Positions 1 to 11,489 of a DNA stretch of 64,000 nucleotides are shown piece by piece (the first letter of the stretch is position 1; each line of letters begins with the position of its first letter). The notes under the pieces are model-generated. The model was not told the DNA's origin and did no database searches. It saw nothing but the letters and a program-made list of their open reading frames with translations. The stretch spans positions 132,388,545 to 132,452,544 of the forward strand of contig CM069433.1 of NCBI GenBank assembly GCA_035610365.1. The letters are read 5' to 3'. The stretch comes from Aquatica leii. Lineage: Eukaryota > Arthropoda > Insecta > Coleoptera > Lampyridae. The position numbers and the translations under genes are program-made.

Positions 1-1789
1 TTTTCAAGAAACACAAATCTCATAAGCTACTTTAAAAAATACAACCGCAGAATTACAAGAGCGTATACTTAACTCAATTAGTTTATAACAACATACCCAA
101 AATTATGAAGCGAACAATAATTCTCTACATATATATGTGATCAAAATATTTATTTCTGGTATATACGTCAAAATATTAATAATAATTAGAAACATTTAAA
201 AGTATCATGTCGTTTCCTTCTTTCTCGTAAAAAATCGATAACATCATAAGTACATCTTATGAGTCTTTAAATATAAGATTTATTTGTTTACATAATTATA
301 AAAGCTTTTATGCAAAATACCAAACATTTAAGTTAATGCTTTTGAACTCAAATAACTTGCAGCAACTTAATTTTCAAATTGTCGAAGGAAAAGACGCATT
401 ATAGTGACGTTCAAACTAGGTGAACAATGTTTTCTTCAGCAGCTCTATAAACAACTTAAAAAAAAATTAAAATGTTATTTAATCACTGCTAATTGAAACG
501 TGCGACAATTTATCTGTCCTTCGTATTCATTCGAAAACCTCAACTTTCTGAGGTTAGATGGAAAAATCAACTGTCAATTTTGTACTTATTAAAACGTGGA
601 ACTTGTAGGATGTGTTTTAAGTGAAACTGTATATTAGTCGTACGTAATTTTCAAAAAATGCAAAAAATAGTTATTTTGAAAAATGAATTCGTAATTCTGT
701 CGAAGTAAAGGTTGAAATAAAATCTCTCGAAAAACTACGAATACTGCATTACAGTTTTATCGAAAAAAAACAAAAAGAATCAGTAATGAGTGTCCAAAAC
801 AATCGTCTCTTTAGTAGTTTTATTAATATCAAGTCTCGATTCACACAAAACAAAATTCTGTGGTTTCGGATTGAAAGCAGTAAATTAAAAAAAACGGAAT
901 TATTATAGCTTTATTGGCAAAATGCAAAATTTCTCAATTATTCAATAAAAAATGCCAAATGCTTTTTTTCCGCTCTTTGATAGAACTGTCATGGACAAAT
1001 AGGTTTCAAACCTCGGTTTTTTTAACTGCAAACCCGGACAATTTTTTAAATGATTATAATGTAAATTCGATCATGGCAAATTTAGAGTATTCAATACAAT
1101 GCACCATAAATAAAATAAATAAAATTTCTTAAACACAGTTAAAAAGTGTATGTGTTTATTATTTTTGTAATTATTACTAATAATACACACATGTATCATG
1201 TACATACATACATATATTCTAAGTAACTTAAAGATAGTTTCAAAGTAAGACATTTAATCCATTCATAATAAATATTAAATTTTAAACCAGAAATTTTTCT
1301 AGAAACGATTTTCTATATTATACGTAAAAGTAAACATACATAGACGTCTTTCAAGATCTCGTGAACTGTGGCGCTGTAGTCTGTATATGTCAAACTATTG
1401 TTATTATCCGTCTTACAAACATTCGGCGGTACATTTTTCTAACTTATCTTTGGTTTTATCGTTGTATTTGTTGTTAATAAGTCTTTAGGTATTATTATTA
1501 TAAGTAAATTAATTTTTATTTAATAAATAGATATCTGATTATTTATAATTATTGACGTGAGTGCCTTTTAAATAGACTAACGTTTTTGGAATTCAGATAG
1601 ACTAGTCAAATTTTTGACTTTTAGTATATTAATTCCGATTTTCGACTCAAGGTCACAGTTCACGACATAATGAAATGCCTCTAATTATTATGATTTATCT
1701 GCAAAAATCGACACGACTAAAGTCCTTGTATCACACACAATAATTAACATTAGTATTAGTATTCTCTCAATACATCACGGCATTTTTCT
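1..1789. other. AT-rich non-coding DNA, nothing recognised
   Basis: There is no ORF above about 72 codons and no recognisable protein motif on either strand. The sequence is A+T-rich with homopolymer runs. I see no tRNA, repeat array or terminal inverted repeat in this stretch. Confidence 0.6.
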
Positions 1790-2061
1790 AGTGCAGTGCA
1801 ATAAAAATAAGTGGGCATGTGATACGATAAATGCCTTGTTGTGTTTCCCATGTTTATTGTTTTATTTCGATGGAGCCGATAAAACTTGGGCGAAGTTAGG
1901 AAACATTTAAATGAAAAAATTAATAAACACAAAGTTTCTGCACGCCTTATATATTGCTCAATAAAATTTTTTGTTAATTCCAAAACATTGATATCTGAAT
2001 ACGTTCACATTACCTACAACCATTTTAAAAAATGTAGACTACTTTAGGCCCGATCTCACTG
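1790..2061 (-). mobile_element. Eroded hAT-like copy, 5' end (copy A')
   Basis: Read on the minus strand, this segment aligns with 9796-10010 on the plus strand. It begins with CAGTGAGATC, followed by a shared CCTAAAGTAG, a shared ACATTTTTTAAAATG, a shared CAGATATCA and a shared block around GTTTTATCGG and GCATTTATCGTAT. The end at 2061 corresponds to the CAGTG terminus of the 9796-11481 element. I found no matching 3' terminus, so this is a truncated copy. A 75-codon minus-strand ORF across it corresponds to part of a 64-codon ORF in the other copy, but I do not recognise the product. The hAT assignment rests only on the terminus shared with the element at 9796. Confidence 0.5.
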
Positions 2062-2126
2062 CAGTACAATGCAGACCAATTTACAAAACGTTTCCTTCAA
2101 TAAAGTGAAGCAGTTTTTCTAAATGT

Positions 2127-3083
2127 ATTAAAACCAGTGGCGGCTGGTGGTCAATCATACCAGAGGGTCATTTTGAAATATTCAGAAAAACGCAATTATC
2201 ACAGAAAGTAAAAGAAAACTTTTTTGGATTAAAGCTATTTATATTTAAGATCTATTCGTCTATCTTTAGAATCAGCAAAATGATCGATAACAAGTTCATT
2301 AAAATTTACAATGTTTTCATTTAAACATTTTTCCATGTTTCTTCACATCCACAAATCCATTCTGATAAATCGTACATAGATTCTTTAAAATTACGGTGTA
2401 CCTTTATTTTTATGTTTACTTGTTTATCGAATTTGAAGTAAAGGCCGAGGACAACCATTGGTTTTAAATTCTAAACGTCTTTCAAAATTTAAACTATTAT
2501 TAGCGATTTATTTTTTTATTAAACAAAAACGGTAATATGTACCTAAACATAATTAATTTTCTTTTAACTTGTGAAAGTCATTGACACTGGTTACAAACGA
2601 ATAATATTATCAAACTAAAAAATCGAGTGCAAAGTTTGTCGTATGAGATAAAAAAATGTGCATTCCAGCATTTTTGTTTTACAAACACGTATTGCGGAGA
2701 TAATAATAAATGACGTAAGCATAGCATTGAGTACGCGAAATGGGACCCGGCTGACAACCGCAGAAACCATTACTTTTCTTTTTCTAATTCGCATAAGATT
2801 GTATTATGCGTGTTGCACTCTTGACTACAATAATTATCATTTACGATTCGGCTGCATTATATAATACAATATAATACACAGGGACTATAAAACACAACAG
2901 CCTCGGGTAAATTCGTAGGTTTTCGCATCTGTTGCGCTTACAATGAAAATTAAAATTCAAACGCTGATAATTTGATTTAAACGCGGGTTCTTGTAATTTT
3001 AAAGTAAATAAAATAATTTTCTAATTCATTTTGGAGGGTCATTGTCCGAATGACCTAATAGAGAAGCCGCCACTGATTAAAAC
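2127..3083. mobile_element. Non-autonomous hAT element with 8-bp target duplication
   Basis: The element occupies 2135-3075 (941 bp). It starts CAGTGGCGGCT and ends with the inverse, AGCCGCCACTG. Subterminal sequence is also inverted: GAGGGTCATTTTGAAAT near the left end and its counterpart ATTTTGGAGGGTCATT near the right end. It is flanked by a perfect 8-bp direct repeat ATTAAAAC (2127-2134 and 3076-3083). Eight-base duplications and CAGNG termini are diagnostic of the hAT superfamily. There is no transposase: the longest internal ORF is 68 codons and unrecognised, so it would have needed a transposase in trans. The intact duplication indicates a fairly recent insertion. Confidence 0.85.
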
Positions 3084-4791
3084 TAAACATTCCAATGATG
3101 TTCGGGAGAACCTTTATGAGCATACAAAATTCAATAAAAATAAACAGGAATTGTTGCCATGCTAGTGCTGCATCTACGATAATGTACAAGTATTTAGAAT
3201 TTTCTGGTAGTTCACTAGCGAGACAGTCAGCATTAGCTCAACCATTTTCATAAATAATAATATGGTGACCAACGTACACAATGCGTAGATTTTCAAAGAT
3301 CGATGCGAATGCAAGAATCACAATTTTGTCGATATTTATACAGTCTAAATGCAGGTCTAATAAGTTTTGACAACAGCTAAGCTGTCGTTAGCCAACAAAG
3401 AGTATCATCTAAAGTAAACTGGGAACAGTGTTTAAGTTATTAGGTTAATTAAATCACTGATATAAATTAAAAATAATATTGGCCTTGATACTGAGCTCTG
3501 TTAGTTGTTAGGCTAAAAAACCTTGGTATAGTTTCTCGCGCTGTATAAATTTCGTTCTTTGTCAACATCCGTTTACGAGGTTGATTTGGTCATTATTTCA
3601 TTTCCGATTTGCTCACGCTAAATTCTAAGGTATTGATAAGCTCCTGAGTAAGTTTGTAGATGTCATCACAAATAACTACACCATTTCGAAAACCCACTTA
3701 ATAAGTTGAAAATATTACTTTCCAATATAAATTTCATGTTTTAACTTTCAAAAGAAGTAAATACTTCTCTTACATTATTAAATAGTGGTGCACACCTTTT
3801 TTCCTCCTCCACATACCGATTTATTAAAAAGTCAAAATTAAGTGTTTTTGTAGGTAATACGCTTGCTGAGAATTATAATGAAACATTAGATTAAAATATT
3901 AATTCATTTTCTAGTAACATATCGTAACAGTTTCTAATTTCTAGATACTCTATAAACGAGTCTTAATTGCGGAGAACGCATTTCATAAACCTTCATAATC
4001 ATTTAACAAAAAACAGAAATCATATTATTAACTGATCTATTTAAATCAAGGTAAGATACGTTATTATAACTTTGATAAGTTATTCCCATTTTTTACAAAA
4101 ATAACAGCAGTCCTCATGCTCTTTACCAATAGTTAGCCATTCTAAATTCAAGTAACTATATATGTAGAAATATATGAAACAAACAGTCATAAAAACATAT
4201 ACACACAAAACTATGACAAAATAGTTGCACCAAAAATATGTTTATCCATAACTCCCAAATAATAAAAAATATTACTTAGTCATCTAAAGAACCAATAATG
4301 TTTCCGTTTATAACACCAAATACAAACACATTAAAGTAAATATAAAACAATACCGACAATCCCGACACTGAAAAAAAATTTGAAAACCATATTGTTCCTG
4401 CAACATATAGTAATTTATGTATCAAGCGTCGAAAGAAAAGCATAACAAAACGAACGTTAATGAGACTTTCAATGAGAGTAACATACATAATTTTTTGTCC
4501 TGTTCTTTGAGAAAGTTTAAAAAAGAACCATATTGTAAACATCACAAATATAATGTTGGTAGTACATTTATAACTAACTGGATCTGTCAAATTCAAAATT
4601 CGAATATTTTACGTAGTAACAACTCCTAAATATATGATACTCTAATACATGTTTGAAATTATGAAAATTATAAAACGTTTTTTTTCTAAATGTAACTAAA
4701 TTTTAGAACAGATTTTTTACTAGATACACACTTCTACTTAAATAATAATTGACTTTTAAAGCATAGTTTGACGTTGATTTCGATATATCAC
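3084..4791. other. AT-rich non-coding DNA, nothing recognised
   Basis: The only notable ORFs are a 106-codon minus-strand frame at 4276-4596 and a 70-codon plus-strand frame overlapping it. Both are low-complexity, hydrophobic or Asn/Lys-rich translations with no motif I recognise, and they read as chance ORFs in AT-rich DNA. No repeats or RNA genes were seen. Confidence 0.5.
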
Positions 4792-4856
4792 TTTGCCGCT
4801 CTAGAGTTTTTTTCGTCACTACGTAACTACACTAACGAACAAATATTGACGTTTGC
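4792..4856 (-). repeat. Dispersed repeat R1, copy 1
   Basis: The reverse complement of this segment matches 59612-59678 on the plus strand, with the shared core TTCGTTAGTGTAGTTACGTA flanked by ACGTCAATATT and GCTCTAG-like sequence. The match is about 60 bp with few differences. Its element class is unknown. It is a dispersed repeat present at least twice in the window, in opposite orientation. Confidence 0.5.
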
Positions 4857-6287
4857 TATGAAAGCAGCACAAAAACAAAATTTCAAATTGTACATTTTTA
4901 GATTTTATTTATCTCTATGACAAATGTATCAAAAAGTAATATTCTTTTGCTATTGTACTTAATGTGATTTGACGTCTTGCCAAACGCCTAAATCAAGCGA
5001 AAATAAATGTTTTAAATTGTGTTACATTAAATTTATTATAAATTCATAATAAAACATTTTATTGCTTTATGCACGGTCCTCTTCCATTGTTAAAGGCGTA
5101 TAGCCATTAAAGAAGAAATTTATGTTGAATTTGATTTTAGATTACTATTTTTACTCGTTCCCAAAACTAACATTTTTTTGTATCAATGAAACACATAACT
5201 AATCCATGTCTAGGCAAAACAATAGAAAAATCATGTCAAAATTATAATGTAAAAAAGGTAGAAGGTGAGCAGATAAATAAAAAATTACAATGACAGAAAT
5301 AGATGGGTTTAGAGCTACTACGAGTTTTAACTCTTAGTTAGTCGCGCATGTCCCAGGGTTTATCATTTTTGAGATTCAACAGAAACAATTTATTATAGCT
5401 ACAGCATTGCACACTTTTGACATATCAAACTGACCTTCTACGAATACTTTGCCTAAGTTTTATGCAAAGATTTAGTTTTATTGTTCTGTAAATATCCAAA
5501 GAACACGTCAGGTATCTGCTATGGGACTAGTAATTCTAGTGCAATTAGTCACGTCTCAGTATTGTTTTGGTCTTCACTAAAATGTATCGGTGAAAGTTTC
5601 AATGAATCGGATGATTCAGAAACTGAAGATCTTATTGAAACAAAAAATTATAAAAATACATGAAAAAAGACTTGAATCATACATTCTTTGATTAAATTGA
5701 TCCTACTTCAATAAAGTAAATTACTATAACCATTTTCAGCGAAACTACAAAAGAGAAAATAAAAAATTGGGAAAAGTTGTTGTTATGGGACTAGCTGTTC
5801 GACTAACGACGTTATATATAGAGGCGCGCCTAATGAAAGTTTAAGGAAGTCAAGTTACGGACAATGAAAAAAATCGAAAGATAAATGTCAAACAAACTGA
5901 TGGTGACAGCATAGAGCACAGGCAAATGGCCCAACAAAGAAGCTAGGAATCAGCAAATCAATTGAGGAGTTGTTAATGATAGAGAAAAATTATAGGTTAA
6001 TAGAAAAAAATCACAAGACTTTTTTTAGAGAAAAAGAAGAATACAACCTTATTTTGCTAATTTTTATAATTGTACTGGGCGATCGAAAACGCTGCAAAAA
6101 AACTAAAAATACTAATTATTTTACATGTATAACTTAATCTATGAACATGACATGACTTTTCTAGTAGACTTTTAAAGAAAAACTGATTAGTTGATATATG
6201 GGCCGAGAAAATAAGAAAGGAAATAAATAAAATTAAATAGAAAATTATAATAAACAATAAAAAATAAACTTTAAACTTGTCAAACTT
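4857..6287. other. AT-rich non-coding DNA, nothing recognised
   Basis: ORFs here are at most 66 codons. One (5481-5663) ends in an acidic Ser/Glu/Asp-rich stretch, but I recognise no family. No repeats or RNA genes were seen. Confidence 0.5.
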
Positions 6288-6485
6288 TTGTGCACTTTAA
6301 CTTTTCATAGTTGCTGTCGTGACCACATCATCATTCCTGCATTCCTCAAAATCAAGTTCCACTTTCAGACACGTTCATCTAGAAACATTCTACGCCGTAG
6401 TAGTCTACCATTGATACACGAACGGATTAAGCAAACCAGACGAGAGTTAGACACTATTTCGAAACAACTCTTTCTTCTTCTTCTT
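6288..6485 (+). pseudogene. Possible Penelope-like element N-terminal fragment
   Basis: The translation from about 6288 contains CRDHIIIPAFLKIKF, then IHERIKQTRRELDTISKQL. This resembles the region upstream of the reverse transcriptase in insect PLE proteins, which has a CRD-x-IIP-x-L motif followed by a basic helix with RRELD. The frame ends at 6575 in unrelated-looking sequence. No RT or GIY-YIG segment follows. The assignment is from remembered family pattern only and could be wrong; the alternative is a chance ORF. Confidence 0.4.
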
Positions 6486-9400
6486 GAGTTCTTCTTCGGC
6501 GTATCCTTGCCCCTTGGCTGTCGCCTAGTGCTAAAAATTACGTCTTACCCCCATAAAAGCCTCTTTACGCCCTAAATACATAAACAACTATTTGTTCCTA
6601 ACGGTTTTAATTGTTGTAAAGTTTAACTTATCACTTTTGTAAATCATCTTTGACAGTTCTTGAACACTTTTCAAGATAAACTTCAAACTAGTTTTCAGAG
6701 ATTTTGAGACTTTAGGAGCCTGGTAGTCTCTGTTTGAGCAATAAAACACGTTGCATTCAAATTGTTCCTGTCTAAATTGGACGTTTTTTTCTTCGTAGAC
6801 TTTTAAAGTCCTCGTGTCACTCGGGTGTGGAATATCACGGTATACTTTAAATAACACATTTCTACGATAAACATCGGTCGTGAAAACTCATGTTAGTAAA
6901 TAAAAGCATGTGTTTCTTTCTTTTTATTCTTTCCACCTTGACGTGGATTTGCTAGAATTAATTACACGTGCCTTTGGACCAAGCTTCGCTTAAAAAAAAT
7001 TTTCATTCGATAGATAATTTCATGCCATTTTACCAATTTAGTTTAAAACAAAGTATTTTAACATCAAAGCAAAAAACGATCAAAGAAATGCGCTTATTAT
7101 TCACAAACCACGCACCAGAACAAAGTTTTTACAAGAAGGCAAGATATGAATTAACGGTAAACTTTGTTTTCAAAGGAAACAATAATTTCAAACATTTCCA
7201 CCTTTCGAACAAGGAATACGTATTTTCATTATTTACAAGAACTAACACCAAGAAATGTTAAAGCTAACACTTAATTGAAAAAATCCTACATCACCAAACT
7301 TAGTTATTAAATGAAAGGTGTATTTGTGTGTAAAAAATGATTGGTGTGTTAATTAATAAAGAATTTTCAAAATTACAAATTTTTTCGCACTATTTTGCAA
7401 AATAAATAATTTACAGTTAAATTTTATGTGTAATGATCCTAAAAGCAGAATATCCCGATTGCTAAAAAAGTGAAATATTTTTATCCATAAATAAATTATT
7501 CTTGTCTAAATTACGTCGCTGCGAAAAGCCAGTTTATAAACACTAAGAGCAAGGAGCGCTTTTATAGAGAGTACATCCAATCGATCCTGACGTACTCTAA
7601 CAAAAACAAGAATTGAAACCAAAAAGTCGCCACACGAGACAAAGCAAAGAGCAGTATTATGAGGAGAGGCAATGAACTCGCAGTGCACGATGTCGCAAGA
7701 CGTTAGACACAAACAGAAAGTAACTAAACGTCTCTAGAGATATATTTTAAAAAATGGCATAAAGTCGAACGTCGATCTTACACAAGCAAGAAGACGTTGC
7801 AGATATGCTCTGGATATAATAAATCTATAGTAACATAAAAACTACTCAAGTTTGGCGCATTATATTAAAACTCTATTCCAAGTTGAAAAACGCGTTGAGT
7901 AATGAAATTATTCAAATAAGACTCTATTTTTCCATCGACGTTTTTTAGCTTCTTAATGGTAAGCATTCATTTAAATTCGTATGTTCTAAATTGTTTTCAG
8001 TTAAATTAAAGAGTCGAGTCGTTTTTCGATTAAGTCAATTTAAAAATTTAGACGGTACGAGAAACTTTTGAGAATTCTAGAAGCAACACGTTTAAAACAT
8101 TTCATTAAACAAAACTCTAAAAAAGTACATTTGGTATAAGTTTTTTTAATCGAAGCTTACAAAAAAGTGTCTGGATGTAACATTAAGTACTTTAAGCAAT
8201 AATCAATACGAAATTAATGTCCTGAATCACGTTATATTGCGCTATAAAAGGCACTGAACTTATTTCCACCATTATTTTGTGATTATTCGATAACAGTACC
8301 ATGTGGATTTTAACTGGTCATGGCACGCATCATTATTACAAATTATTTTCTAATGGTGCCACTGCATTCATTTATAATTTTTGGAATCGTTCGAATGCTT
8401 ACATAATTATAAAAAAAAATACGCTTAATACTTAATTTCTCAGTTAAAAATAAAAATATTTCGCGCTTCTAAGTTTAATTAAGCGAACGAGAAAATTTTA
8501 CAGTAAACGCCCGAGCTGTCTGTATACAGTCGTTCTGAAGGAAATCGATAGCGCTACCCTGAATGATAAAGTTTGGACTGAAACTAACACATTAAAGGTA
8601 AACTATCGATTTTGTCATAAAAAGTTCATTCAGCTCATAATCATTGAATAAACACTATTTCACCTCTGGTGCACTCAAATTATACTTTAATTTTAAATAA
8701 ACCGACAAAAAATTAATTATCATTTTCGCGTCTTGTTTGTCTTTAATTTTGTATTGTTATTATAAAACGAAAAATTGCACATGACTGAATATTTATTAAA
8801 ACGCAAATAATCATGTTGCTTTATTTAAAAAGCAAAAATCAAATAATTGGAACAAATCTTCACATTTAACTTCGCTAGGTGTTTTTAGTACGTAAAAAGC
8901 ATTATTTTTTGTTTTAATTCGAATTCGTCTCTTTGTTGAAGCTTACTGCAGTTATATAATTTAAACGCAATTATAGTTCTGGAAAGTGTTCAAAACTCTA
9001 CAATTAATGGAATTAATCGGTAAACAATCTTATTTATTTCCACAGTTCTATAAAAAATCGTCTAGTCGTGTTAAGTAAAAAAAAAATAGTTAAAAAGTTA
9101 CCTATTGGATTATAAACACAGTTAAAAATTGAAAATATATTTAAAGAATTATTATAAATCTTAAATAATAGCTTATGAAATTTGTTAAAGCTTCATTCAA
9201 CAGTTGTACTTCTTGGCATTAAATCGGCTTTTGGAAACGTTTTTGAAAAACGTAAATCAAGAAGGAAAAAAAAATATTCGTCTATTGTAACTGTGCATCT
9301 TTTACTAATTGTAAGCAAAGGAGAGGATCTCAACTACAAAATAGCAAATTACGATTTTGTCAAATGTTTACTTACTTTACTGTTAATATTAATTTTTACA

Positions 9401-9795
9401 GAAAACACTGTTGGCCCATGCATTGTTAGACTTTTGTACAATAAACATGTTCATTTGAAGGTTTTAACATTTGATATAACAATTTTAAAAAATTTAAAAA
9501 AAAATGTCTGGTTCTGTTAGCGTTAAAAAACAGCACGTTGTAGCAAAATGCTCAGTGATACTCACACTTAAGAATCTTGGAACATTCGCATTATTAATAG
9601 CGTAAATCAATTAAGATTTTGATGTTTGTGTGTAAAAAAATCGTTGGGGTAAAAGTGCATTTCTATTTTACGGCAAGATTGTATTTCTTTTATTCTAACA
9701 ACAATTTTGGTTACCCCTCACGTATCACCTCAGGAAATTCTTAATCACTGCCTAATTACATCTTTTTCAAATGCTCAATAACTAGGACATGCACG
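6486..9795. other. AT-rich non-coding DNA with unassigned short ORFs
   Basis: The largest ORFs are an 89-codon minus frame (6588-6857), a 97-codon plus frame (6968-7261), a 68-codon minus frame (7506-7712) and a 112-codon plus frame (9182-9520). None shows a motif I recognise. The 7506-7712 block is richer in G+C than its surroundings and may be an old mobile-element fragment, but I cannot place it. No RNA gene was seen. Confidence 0.5.
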
Positions 9796-11489
9796 CAGTG
9801 ACGACTCGTGAGGTTGTACCTAAAGTAGGCAACATTTTTTAAAATGCTTATGGGCAATGTGAACGTTTTCAGATATCATTGTGGCATTGTGTAGCCAACT
9901 ACCAAAATGTTTGAAAGTTTTATCGGTGCCATCGGAATTAAACAATAAACAAGAGAAACAAAACAATGCATTTATCGTATTACCTCCAAATACCCACTTA
10001 TTTTCCGACTTTAAAAAAAGAAGGCGTTTCTCAATTCGTCGGAATGTTTTTTTTAATGTATGGTATGTTCAGTGATTATTCTTTACGACGCTGACCGATT
10101 TCAATTATTTTTTTTCTATCAGAAAGGGTAGCTTAGTAGTGGTTTCATTTCCATTTGGTCAAATTCTAATGATCTATAAGAAAATCATCAAACTCTCAAA
10201 TTTGCTTAAATTGTTAATGAACAGGAGGCGAACCGTTCTATGAAAAATTTCAAATTTACATCGGCATGAAATTCTCTTGACCGATATGCATTTTCAAGGT
10301 ATAACCTTTATTGTTAACATCACTAAAAAGAGAAAAATAAATGGTAAAGTAGTTTATCCTCCTGTTTGTGAAGTTATAATTAGTACTAGATCTTATCTTC
10401 CTTAGGAGGGGCAATAAAAACCACTCTAAACTATTTTTATGGCTACGTTTCGTGACTCTAGTGTGCACTTCTTCAGGCCAAAGAAAAGGTTATGAGTGGA
10501 AGCAGTATAGCAATATAAGCAATATACACTGAGTTTATATTGTTTGTTTAACTTTAATGTCCGTCGTTTTTCTTTGTATATATATTTAAATTTTAATTCT
10601 ACCGACTTAATAATTTTATGTTAACTAGAATAAGTAATAATATTCGACGGTATGCTTGTTGGACCAGTGGACTGTTTCCACTCATAACCTTTTCTTTGGC
10701 CTGAAGAAGTGCACACTAGAGACACGAAACGTAAAAACGAAAAATAGTTTAGAGTGGTTTTTATTGCCCCTCCTAAGGAAGATAAGGTTTAGTACTAATG
10801 AGAAAAATAAAGTTTTTTAACAAACAAAAAAAACCACTTCAAAAAATGCACTAGAAATTAAAAAAAAATGATTTAATTTTTTTGTAATTAAACGACAAAA
10901 TTTTTATTTACATGAAATTACTTTTTGAAGTCGATGCCAAAAGCAATGTTAAAAATTAAATGCTTTTTTACTTTTTAGTTCATTTCTTGAAGTCGGTTCC
11001 TTTTTTTCTGTTTCGCAGTTTTATTTGCTTAATTTAGTTTCAAATTTGGAGTAGGTTTTCCAAAGGATTTCATTTCAATTTTTTTTTCTAACGACAGTCG
11101 TACGAATTCAGTTTTAAAAATAGGTTTTACACTATTTTTTTTTGCATCTTTCGAAAATTGCGTACGACAAATATACCGTTTCACTTAGAACACGTCGTAC
11201 ACTACTAAACCGCGGGTTCTAACAGAACGCATCCTTTCTCACGTTAAATTTGCATATGAAAATCTTGTAGTGGGAGTTGTGACAACTCTACCAGATATAA
11301 ATTTAGGTTGCTTTGAACGACGACTATATTAAATGTTTTAGAGTAATAAAAAGTAGATGATAGTACCTGTATCCTATGAATGTTTAAATATTTTAATTCA
11401 TAATAATTTGTACTGTTTTCTTGTTTTAATGAACGTCTGGGGAGCTTGTGCCCTAGAGTTCTTAAGGACCAGCCGCCACTGCATGCTTA
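9788..11489 (+). mobile_element. hAT element copy B, interrupted by a fold-back insertion
   Basis: The left end is CAGTGACGACTCGTG at 9796. The right end is CCAGCCGCCACTG ending at 11481. The outer 8-mers CATGCACG and CATGCTTA match at the first five positions, consistent with a decayed 8-bp duplication. The 5' part matches the copy at 1790-2061 (minus) and the 3' 340 bp matches 28105-28432, so the three loci are one family. A PLE-type inverted repeat is inserted at 10342-10799; without it the element is about 1.2 kb. No transposase is recognisable: an open 64-codon frame (9881-10075) is shared with copy A' but unidentified. Confidence 0.7.
10330..10811 (+). mobile_element. PLE-type fold-back insertion with 12-bp target duplication
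   Basis: A perfect direct repeat GAGAAAAATAAA (10330-10341 and 10800-10811) flanks the insertion at 10342-10799. After a 37-bp unpaired tail, the left arm (about 10379-10505) is the inverse of the right arm (about 10671-10799), with about 120 paired bases and a 165-bp loop. The right arm reads CTGAAGAAGTGCACACTAG and then ACACGAAACG (CTGAAGA at 10701, GAAAC at 10726). This is the CTGANGA ... GAAAC signature seen in Penelope-like pseudo-LTRs. There is no ORF. The organisation (duplication, tail, inverted arm) is the same as in the PLE at 25922-27000. The insertion sits inside hAT copy B, so it is younger. Confidence 0.75.

Noticed and set aside
4276..4596. 106-codon minus-strand ORF as a gene
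   Set aside because: Hydrophobic low-complexity translation in AT-rich DNA, no motif, overlapped by another ORF on the opposite strand.
6477..6500. CTTCTT microsatellite as a functional pyrimidine tract
   Set aside because: Short, imperfect and not followed by an acceptor AG with an open exon.
9182..9520. 112-codon ORF as a gene
   Set aside because: No motif or flanking splice or promoter context; Lys/Leu-rich composition as expected from AT-rich sequence.
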